Of a stretch of DNA of 64,000 nucleotides, positions 56,501-64,000 are shown one piece after another. The stretch spans positions 23,440,545 to 23,504,544 of the forward strand of contig NC_088790.1 in assembly GCF_949628265.1 (NCBI RefSeq). The letters are read 5' to 3'. The DNA comes from Cloeon dipterum. Lineage: Eukaryota; Arthropoda; Insecta; Ephemeroptera; Baetidae. Made by a program: the position numbers and the translations under genes. Within the stretch, counting starts at the first letter, position 1; each line of letters opens with the position of its first letter. The notes below the pieces were generated by a model. It was not told where the DNA came from. It did not search any database and worked only from the letters and a program-made list of their open reading frames with translations.

Positions 56501-59500
56501 GGACATCTTGCAAACAACTTACAGAAAAATAACATCCACACAACATTTTTTTTTTAAATAGAGCTGTTGCCAGAAAATGTCCCCTCGATTTAAATTAGTC
56601 CAAAATTGCCGTTCCAACACCATCAATTACCAGCTGAGGTCAAGGTTTTAGAATAAATTACTGAAAAATCTGTTATTTTTTATTATCAAACTGAACTCAC
56701 GTGTCGCTTTGGCGATGGCGCCAATCAGGACGGGAGGGATGGCCATGAGGATGCAGCCAGCGGCAGCCACGTATGATAAAATTTGTGCACGAGCGGCTGT
56801 TTTGCTGGACAACACTCGCTGGAAGTAAACCTGCGGGCAGAAAAAGAAAATTTATAACCCCACTGTTCTATTTACGGCATGCGGGATTAATTAAATTGTT
56901 AATTGAATTTGTTGGGTGGGATTTGGGTCTTACCTGCCAGGGGATGCCGCCGAAAATGAGCAGAAGCCCGTAATCGATGTAAAACCAACGTTGGCTTTCG
57001 TCCACCTCGCCTATCCAGTCGACGACCGACGGCGACAGCGACCCCACGTGCTCGTCCATCATCGCGAACGGAATGCACATCCACTGCGAATCGAACATTT
57101 TGACATTTGATAATGGTGATTGTGATGGATTCGACGTCCAAAAGCTTCAAATTCAATTTATTGATTAAAAACTCTTTAAAGGCCACCAAAATTGTGTTGA
57201 CAAAAAAGGGGAAGGATAGGCAACCTGGGCGACAGAGGTGTGGACGCGTTGCATATAACCTTCTTTTTTATTTTTAACAACTCACCAGTCCGATGAAGAT
57301 GCAGAAAAGTTGGATGACGTCTGTGTAGGCGACGCTGTAGAGGCCGCCGAAGAGCGTGTAGAAGACGGCGATGCACGAGCTGAAGATGACGCTCGTCCTG
57401 TGGTCCATGTCGATGATGACGCTGAGTGTTGCACCTGCAATGTGCACCGCGCGCGCGATCAATTAAATCGATAATTGAAAGTATAGCGGCCGCGAGGTAT
57501 GTATACGCTGACACGTAACAGGAGCTTAGCACGAAGGGAAAAATATATATGTCAGTAAGCCCATGCTGCCAAACAGCACCGCAGATTATCTGTTGGCTGG
57601 GGCTGAAAATGAGTCAGGACACTTTTAAGGCTTCCCTTTTATTCCAGGCATAGAGTGCATTCTATGCCGGCTGCCAGCGTACCCAACGCCGCTGACACCG
57701 CCGCTGCTGCGTTATAAAAAAATCTCGCCATGCTCGGAAAATAAAGATTCTCAAAAGATTTGAGACGGAAAAATTGGCACAATTTTTTTTTAAATTTGCG
57801 ACTCTAGAAAATTAAAAATTAAAGTTAAAAAGTTCAGGAAGTGATAAAAGCAAAATATTAAATAGATAGAGACGCGGATGAAAATGATTTCATATTAGAG
57901 AATTGCTGTTTCTTCCCAGAAATAAGTTTTAAAAATAATTGTAAACCGGAATCCCTTGAAAAATGTTGTAATTGAGCGAATTTTGTTATTTCTTGCACTT
58001 GTCAAAGACGCTAGAACCACTTCAAAAAGTTAGATCACGGAGGTCATTTTTTAATTGTTGTTTTCCCCCATTGTGAAGTCAAAATTTCCGGAATATTGCA
58101 TGATTTTGCGTCATTGACGTTTTCATGACAAATGTTTTTTTATGTAACTTTAAATTTCATTTACATATTCAACGACTTTAGACAATTTTCCGCCTTTTCG
58201 ACTGAAATTTTTTTGTAATAAAATAAAAAATTATTTAATCTCTAAGCTTTTGTATTTGTTTTTTTTTCATTTTTTCACAACTGCAAATCCTGAAATCACC
58301 AGATAAGGATTTCGTTCTAGCCGCTTTCAGTGCGAAATTAACTGAAATGAACGAATGTACGCCCACTCGTGTTTATTTCCATCCCAGAGACAAATTTGCG
58401 CGCACTCCATCTGATCAAATATCAATTTGGGACTCACCAAGCGCAGCGAGAATGCCAGCGGCCCAGAAAACCTCGCCGCATAACGCGGGCAGGAAGAGCA
58501 AGCCGCCCATTCGCTCGCCGAAGTTGTCTTGCAGCGGGTCCAGCATGGTGATGTAGCCCTGTCTGCGCATCTCGTTCGCGAAGAAAATTCCACCTTGAAC
58601 GCAGAAGCGTTTTGTTAGACGGAAAATGGCGAGTTTAAACGCGTCTGCTTTTGTCTTAAAAACAAAAAATTCAACAGGTACTTTTAAGCACTATTGTTGT
58701 CACAAAGAACTCACCGAAAACGAGGCTGAGGGCGTAGCCAAAGGGCGCTTGGCACCAAACCAGTCCAGAGGTGTAGATGGCCTCGGCGGTGCCGTTGATG
58801 TAGCCCCCGCCCACCCATGTCGCTAGAATTAAATGCATATTCCAATTGCAACAAATGTCATCAACTCGAGTGTGGCCCTATATTTTTGCTTTTCATTAAA
58901 TTATGAAAGAGCATAGATGAACATGTTGATTCTTTAAACAATTTTCCTTGTGCTGCGATAATCCAAATATTATTTTACTATTTATTTATTCTAGTCAACC
59001 TTTCATGCACTCAAATTTGACCTGTATTAAAATCGGGACAGAAAATTTAGTCCCATTGGAAGACGAGGGGTTAAACAAATAAAAAATCTTGCTTAACATA
59101 TCAGTAAAAATTTTGAAAAATCACCAGATGTGCTGTTAATTTGAGATGGGGTTTTCAAATAATAGTCTAGTATTTTTAGTCATGTAACTGATTTAGACGG
59201 CTTTTCAAGTAGCCGTTTTCAACACGACACTACAAATGTGACTTATTTTTTTTTAAATATATGATGGTTAGAGGTATTTCTTTTTAGCAATTTCTGTGAC
59301 CATTTTATCTACTATATCATTTAAAATTTCGTCCAGATGAAAAAAGGTATTTTTCTATACTGAACAGACATAAAGCACTTTCAAATAATTTAATGTTCTC
59401 ATAAATATTAAGAAAAAACTTTTTTTTAAATGTGTCAGATACTTTCTGGATATTTTCAATTTTTTATATTTAATATAGATGAGAGAGGATAATTGTATTT

Positions 59501-60183
59501 TTTTATTTTTAAACATGGAATTAAAAGAAGCTAAGGGCTTCACAGTTGGGACATTTCCTATTTCCTTGCTGGATTCTCTAACTCTTTTCAAATAGAATAG
59601 TGATTCAGAGCAGTTTTCTGGGTTGGAATATCACAAAGGACCTCATTTAAGCAATAGGACGAAAAGTTCGGTCGATCAAAGACTTTTAAGCCGAGTTGGG
59701 GTGATTTTAAGAATGATTTAGATGGCGAAAAATGCATGATTCGTGCTCCTTTGATGTCCGCAACGATTGGAATGTGAGAATAATATCCTATCGTATAAAT
59801 TCACAGCTCTATAATGATCAGGGGAATCCCAAACCTGTTTTTCTTCTTTATTACATTTGTAGACACGTCATTTTACTCCACTGACCGTCTTATTTTATTA
59901 ATGAGACGCACGAGCAGGAAAAGAGGCTCGTTTTTTCAATTACACCCCCACTCAGGCGAAGGAGGAAAGCGCGTGGATTGACGTCACTGATTGGCAAATC
60001 CAGTTTTGCTGGTTTACCTGTCATGGTGAAGATGCCAACGAAGAGGCCGATGCTCCTGCCGGCCAGCATGACCTCCTCTTCCGAATCATTGCCGTGCTCC
60101 TTCTTGCGGCCAGCCCAGATGCCGACGGCCAAGATGAGCACGTAAAAAAGCACAATCGACACCACTCCTGCGATGTTAATCAT
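53271..60183 (-). CDS. ChT: High-affinity choline transporter (SLC5A7-type), ten coding exons
   Basis: Minus-strand exons (high-low): 60183-60018, 58822-58715, 58593-58438, 57434-57286, 57083-56934, 56830-56701, 55825-55608, 54588-54485, 54233-53976, 53586-53271; 584 residues, all in frame (human SLC5A7 580). A Na+/Cl- dependent plasma-membrane symporter that returns choline to cholinergic terminals for ChAT. Seen: first helix [20 protein letters not shown], then [103 protein letters not shown] (the SLC5 sodium-site region) and [13 protein letters not shown]. The tail has [14 protein letters not shown] and ends DQTAF. All introns are GT-AG. The TTTTTGCCGACAG acceptor 8 bases before the ATG implies a non-coding first exon. 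Confidence 0.96.
53856..53869 (-). promoter_or_regulatory. CTCF consensus match in ChT intron 9
   Basis: On the minus strand CCAGCAGATGGCAG fits CCASYAGRKGGCRS at all 14 positions. It lies in a short sequence related to the left end of repeat family F. Confidence 0.35.
53976..54233 (-). CDS. ChT: ChT exon 9
   Basis: Residues 394-479 ([20 protein letters not shown] to SLLTLIGVS). Donor CTTG|GTAATT. Confidence 0.94.
54485..54588 (-). CDS. ChT: ChT exon 8
   Basis: Residues 360-393 ([12 protein letters not shown] to SIYGL). Donor CTG|GTGAGT. Confidence 0.94.
54589..55607 (-). other. ChT intron 7
   Basis: About 1 kb. No recognisable element. The + strand open frame 54976-55434 has no family features. 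Confidence 0.5.
55608..55825 (-). CDS. ChT: ChT exon 7 (sodium-site region)
   Basis: Residues 287-359, [13 protein letters not shown] with an N-glycosylation-type NET, then [20 protein letters not shown] and [20 protein letters not shown]. Confidence 0.95.
55826..56700 (-). repeat. ChT intron 6 with opposed repeat F copies
   Basis: 56033-56160 (+) shares TTAGTGTTCGAA, GCCAACAGA, CTGCGATTTCAGA and GTAGAAACG blocks with repeat family F. 56180-56460 (-) carries a related CTGCGATTTCAGAT...GTGCATTCTT unit and an ACAGATGGCG motif. The intron therefore holds two units in opposite orientation, and a minus-strand open frame (56181-56546) overlaps them. Confidence 0.5.
56701..56830 (-). CDS. ChT: ChT exon 6
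   Basis: Residues 244-286 ([20 protein letters not shown] to IGAIAKAT). Donor ACAC|GTGAGT. Confidence 0.94.
56934..57083 (-). CDS. ChT: ChT exon 5
   Basis: Residues 194-243 ([17 protein letters not shown] to FGGIPWQ). Donor CAG|GTAAGA. Confidence 0.95.
57286..57434 (-). CDS. ChT: ChT exon 4
   Basis: Residues 144-193 ([20 protein letters not shown] to FCIFIGL). Donor CTG|GTGAGT. Confidence 0.95.
57435..58437 (-). other. ChT intron 3 (1.0 kb)
   Basis: AT-rich in its upstream half. No repeat or coding sequence recognised. Confidence 0.5.
58438..58593 (-). CDS. ChT: ChT exon 3
   Basis: Residues 92-143 ([20 protein letters not shown] to WAAGILAAL). Donor CTTG|GTGAGT. Confidence 0.95.
58715..58822 (-). 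CDS. ChT: ChT exon 2
   Basis: Residues 56-91 ([20 protein letters not shown] to ALSLVF). Donor TTCG|GTGAGT. Confidence 0.95.
58823..60017 (-). other. ChT intron 1 of the coding part (1.2 kb)
   Basis: AT-rich. No element recognised. The minus open frame 59355-59591 is Lys-rich and AT-driven. Confidence 0.5.
60018..60183 (-). CDS. ChT: ChT exon 1 of the coding part
   Basis: Residues 1-55, first transmembrane helix and [21 protein letters not shown] at 60183 chosen because [11 protein letters not shown] is the conserved N-terminus. Donor ACAG|GTAAAC. Confidence 0.95.
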
Positions 60184-60253
60184 TTTGCGGGCTGTCGGCA
60201 AAAACGGGAATGAAAATTGCAGTTGCGGGCTGGGGCGTCATTCATACGACACG

Positions 60254-60266
60254 TGACCTTTGACCT
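60254..60266 (-). promoter_or_regulatory. Perfect DR1 nuclear-receptor site upstream of the ChT start
   Basis: AGGTCAAAGGTCA on the minus strand, 71 bases 5' of the ChT start codon and probably inside the 5' UTR intron. DR1 elements bind HNF4, COUP-TF (seven-up) and RXR/USP-type receptors. Occupancy is not shown. Confidence 0.4.
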
Positions 60267-60762
60267 TGGGAGTTGGAAATTGAAATTTTCGTCCTAGCAC
60301 AATTCGAGACTGTTAAAACCCGATAAATCTCATTTCATGGCCGGTCACGTGAACGGGAAAGGGCTTTCCATAGCACGCGCTTTAATAAGGTCGTGTCAAT
60401 TTTTATTGGGGATCAAAACAAACTAATAATTGGGATACGACTGCACTTTGCACTCTCCGTTCGGCCGTAAATCATAATTGGCCAGGCGTCATGTCTTAAA
60501 GTGGATCTGCGATTAAAAATCCTGGAAAACAATTTTTACCTTTACCTACAATTTGGGAATTAGCAAAAATTTCCAAGAGAGTCTATTGAAATTTGTGATT
60601 TATTTTCCTTATATTAAATGTAAAAATCGTGACGAGAGGAATCGAAATCCAGTGAAAAAAAATGGACAGGCCGTTTGATTTTACGAGGAATTTGGCAAAA
60701 TCTGAAATTGAATCGTAATGCTCGATCTTGATTGGATTATTGCAGAGCTCCATTCGCGTGAA

Positions 60763-60775
60763 AGGTCAAAGGGCA
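60763..60775 (+). promoter_or_regulatory. Near-perfect DR1 site
   Basis: AGGTCAAAGGGCA differs at one base from a perfect DR1. It lies close to the candidate donor of the ChT non-coding exon. Confidence 0.3.
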
Positions 60776-60839
60776 AACGTGCGAAATTTGAAAAGTGAAT
60801 ACAAAAACCGGGAGACTTGGGCTGTGGGCTTGACCTCAC

Positions 60840-60972
60840 CTGTTCTAGAATCACTACAGCGGCACACTCACAATTTTCGCGTGTCGTCGGCGGAGAAGCG
60901 AGAATTTGCGTGAATTTGTCAGTCAGTCAGTCAGTTGAGCAGCAACATCACTGCCTGAGGTGAACAGTTTGG
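60840..60972 (-). other. ChT: Candidate non-coding first exon of ChT
   Basis: A strong minus-strand donor GAACAG|GTGAGG at 60839 would pair with the acceptor at 60192-60193 before the ATG (about 650-base intron). TATATATA-like sequence at 60999-61007 sits about 30 bases upstream of the proposed start of this exon. The exon contains a TCAG tetranucleotide run (about 60919-60936). Confidence 0.4.
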
Positions 60973-61019
60973 GCACCAAAAATCCGCACAGCAAAATAGA
61001 TATATATGTATTTAGTGTT

Positions 61020-61530
61020 TAACGGTGAGGGGGTGAGAGGAGGGTTGGTCGCGTCCAAGTCGAGTTTGAGGTCATGCACTAGAAGACGGCGGAGTCAGTC
61101 GTGTTGACTTTCGGCTGGCGGTGCTGGCGGGGACAACAGTCGCCCCATCGCAGGCTAGTCTTTTGAGACGGCGAATTTCTGGTCCTAAAGCCGAGACCGC
61201 ACATAAGGGAAAGGCCGCGTACTCATTCCGTGTGCCCGGTTGTCTCTCTCTCTCTGTCAGCAGCGAGCACCGACACCGCACTCCACGTCCGCCTCGCTCC
61301 TTCTCCGCTCTCCTGCTCTCTCTCGGTGGTGGCGGCGGCGGCGGCCACCTATTGATCGGCCTGCTGACGTCGGACCGCCCCATTGGCTCCGCCGCCCCAT
61401 TGGCCGCCTCCGAAGCCCAACGCCATGCGCCCCCGGTGTGGGTGGACACGGCTGCCAATTCCTGCCTGCACTCACTAAATCTGGGGACAACCAACCTTTT
61501 CCACCCCCAACCATGGTTTGGAAAAAGACC
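61020..61530. promoter_or_regulatory. G+C-rich island upstream of ChT
   Basis: CpG-rich, with GGC triplet runs near 61330-61347 and a CT/GA tract near 61243-61258. Open frames on both strands overlap and have low-complexity Pro/Arg content, so none is credible. Probable proximal promoter or enhancer region of ChT. Confidence 0.4.
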
Positions 61531-63748
61531 GTATATAATTTATAACACGGCTTCTACCCTTTTCTTGAAACGTATAAAAATAGGAAAACCTAAATTTATT
61601 CGTTTGTTTTGGTATTTTCAAGTCCTTGGGAAACTTCAACCCTTCAAAATTAATTTTAGAAAACTTTCACTGTGTGAGGAGCCCGATAATCATAAGGCGT
61701 CAAAATCACCAACCTTCCCCCTGGAATATTTTAAATTGAAGTTTGTTTCGATTTTGAACAGGATTCTATTTTTAAATCAATGAAGTAAATTGTTTTTTCC
61801 GGAGTTTCAAGCTAAATATTTTTTTATTGTTGCAAATTTTAATTAGATAATTAGGATAATCGAATTATTTTTTAAGATTATTCCCCATTGAGCTTCTGAT
61901 TGATTTGGTGATTTTGCATAGAATTTAGACAAAAAATTCAGAAAAAACGGTATATTTTCAACTGGCCGTAAACTACCGGACAGACAATTGATCAAACCCT
62001 GTCAGGACGGAGTGCAATTTTTACCCCCGCGCTTTCTGGGTCACGACGGTTTGCCCTTTTCCTTTGTGCCTCGCCAGTTGCCAGTTGTGCCGCTGGCTCT
62101 CACGCCTTCTTTGCAACAGCTCGAGTTTCCAAACGAATTTGCATTAGGGACGTGCTTTCACTTAAACGCACTCCTCTATGGGGTGCAAAGTACTTGACCC
62201 TCGCTTTGACCTCATTCGCCAAAGCAGGTCGCCATATTCATGCATTGCTGATTTTTATTTATTTCGGAGCTGAGATTTTTCACCCTTTTGTTTAAAATAA
62301 TATAAAATGGTTCAGTCGATCACACTGTCTCGCGCGTGAATTCGACCGGCGAGCAGTCTATGACGTAGAGCCACTCATACAAAGCTTCGCAGAGTGTGCA
62401 TGAAAGAGACGGTTCGAGAGAGAAAATTTGAAAGGACGCTGTTTTCAGGGAAACTTTAAATAACTAATAAATTATGTTTATTTTAACGTCTCATGAAGGA
62501 AATAATTTTTATAAATAATTTAATTTCTCAATTTATTTAAATATTTTTATAATAAGCACCAAGTTCATCGTCATTTATTTTTAATTCTTTTAAATGGAAT
62601 GCAATTTTTAACCAGACCAATATGAACAATTACTTTGCTAGTTTAGTTGTCTTTTGCAAGAGGCTAATTAAGTTGCCTTTATCTTATTAAAGAAGGATCA
62701 ATGAGACAATTAAACTGGTTTTCGTGGAAATTTCCAGCTAACCCACATTTTTATGAATTTCATTTAAATTATTCTAGTCGCGATCAATCGAGAACAGATC
62801 CGTGGCTTGCGGCAATTTTCCGTTTAGCAAAATAAATCACGATTTTCCGCTCACTGCTTGAGAAGCAAACAGATCTTCTATATTCTACTTTACAACATTT
62901 TTTTTCTTGCCCTCTCAGGACCTTTCATGATGCAACGGAAATAGGACACAATAAAACACCACTATTTTTCTGTTCAGTCCCCTGGTAATAAAATAAACCG
63001 AAGCGAAGTCTCACAATCGGTGCTTTGCCCTGACCATATCCTGTTGATAATGCACCGGTTTGTGCATCAAGTTAGTGCTTTGATAACCATGCCACATTTT
63101 TAAGTGGTTTAGATGTCAGCTAATTAGTTGTACGACAACGAAACGCACAGTTTTGACACATTCTGGTGTCACTTTTGATTATCAGGTTCATCAATCGAGG
63201 GATCCTATCTGATCTTGTCACAGAATCTGTCGGGGGAAATGTAAACCGAAATTGGGTTAAGTGAAAAATCTGTTACTGAGATTAATGTTCAAGTGAAATT
63301 TATTACATTGTTATGCGGGTGGTTCTTATTTTGCTAAAATATGTTCTGCAATTTTTTAACGTTGACCACGCCGTGAAAACATTGACCCATACGTTCATTC
63401 ATAATAGGAATCATGCATGGAGTCGATTGCGTGCGCAGTGTAATTATATGGAGGCGCGCACGTGAAACCTGAATGCTGCGTCGCCTAGTCGCCAAGCCAG
63501 AGAACGTGGTAAATAGGCACTCAATGAGACGCAGTACATCAAGCTTTGATAATCATTCAAAGATAATTGTTCTTTTACTTAGAACAACTCTCAATAATAT
63601 TTTGTGTGTCGTACTAATCTATTAGATAAGATTGCGAAACCACTTTGCATTTGAGGGTTTTTATAAATTTTATTTCAGCGATTCTTAATACTATACAATA
63701 ACTTATACTCCTCAATAATGAAATACCCTTTTTGAAGAGCGTTTGAAC
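61531..63748. other. Intergenic stretch
   Basis: AT-rich, with a G+C-richer patch at about 62000-62230 and no recognisable gene. Confidence 0.4.
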
Positions 63749-63898
63749 ATTTATTTTGCATCACATAGGTTGGAAGATGTCGTAGAAAAGAAAACGAGTA
63801 GACATTTAAATAGAACACAATAGAAAAAGATCAAAGAGTGCAAAAGGCGCGAGGATTACAAACATGGTGGATCTCCAGCCGCTCACGGTTAAAAGGGT

Positions 63899-64000
63899 TT
63901 ACTCAAACGGGGGGACCCTTTCGGTGGTGACAGGCTCCGCGGGAGCCGCAGTCACCCTCTCGGTCGTCGGTTCGGGTTCAGGCGCGGCCGTAACCCTTTC
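63899..64000 (-). CDS. 3' end of an unrecognised minus-strand gene (partial)
   Basis: The minus strand reads 33 codons in from the window edge to a TAA, with an imperfect repeat: ERVTAAPEPEPTT, ERVTAAPAEPVTT, ERVPPFE. A Thr/Glu/Val/Pro-rich C-terminal tail is plausible. AATAAA on the minus strand near 63748-63753 lies about 150 bases beyond the stop. The + strand also reads open through the same repeat, so direction is not certain. No function proposed. Confidence 0.45.
   Translation of the reverse strand, partial: ERVTAAPEPEPTTERVTAAPAEPVTTERVPPFE

Noticed and set aside
61121..61783. 220-codon plus-strand frame upstream of ChT
   Set aside because: Ser/Gly/Pro low-complexity sequence from a GC island running into AT-rich codons, with equal-length frames on the other strand.

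Overview
The window looks like nuclear DNA from an insect or close arthropod relative. Non-coding DNA is AT-rich, coding exons are G+C-rich, and genes are split by mostly short GT-AG introns. The recognisable proteins match insect families best: a knirps-family DNA-binding-domain-only nuclear receptor, and fly-like ChAT, VAChT and ChT. The order or species cannot be named from sequence alone. No bacterial operon, CRISPR array, rRNA or convincing tRNA was seen.

Layout. 1-18.5 kb is gene-poor. It holds scattered G+C-rich islands, decayed non-LTR retrotransposon tails and several small dispersed repeat families. About 19.8-26.6 kb (+ strand) carries a three-exon knirps/eagle-family gene (273 aa) with a large first intron; its second intron holds a ~0.9 kb imperfect palindrome. 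29.4-31.4 kb (- strand) carries a four-exon ubiquitin-conjugating E2 of the UBE2E class (188 aa). 34.0-48.2 kb (- strand) is the cholinergic gene locus: choline acetyltransferase in 12 coding exons (802 aa as modelled), with the single-exon vesicular acetylcholine transporter (572 aa) inside its first intron. 53.3-60.2 kb (- strand) is the high-affinity choline transporter in ten coding exons (584 aa), with a probable non-coding 5' exon near 60.8-61.0 kb. The last ~100 bases appear to be the 3' end of a further minus-strand gene that I do not recognise. Every exon chain given here was joined by hand from both strands and stays in frame to its stop codon.

How the genes work together. ChAT makes acetylcholine, VAChT loads it into synaptic vesicles, and ChT recovers choline from the cleft. 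All three cholinergic-terminal genes lie on one strand within about 26 kb. VAChT inside ChAT intron 1 is the conserved cholinergic locus arrangement; ChT as the next upstream gene makes the block functionally complete. The knirps-family factor and the E2 have no evident functional tie to it.

Points of most interest: ChAT coding begins in the exon upstream of VAChT, with a GTG/ATG start ambiguity and a long upstream reading frame relative to VAChT; ChAT has a 61-nt GC-AG intron; the knirps-family intron carries a long foldback; two hAT-type miniature elements have intact 8-bp target duplications; perfect or near-perfect DR1 nuclear-receptor sites lie in the presumed first intron of ChT; and there is a Penelope-like repeat with a hammerhead-like core.
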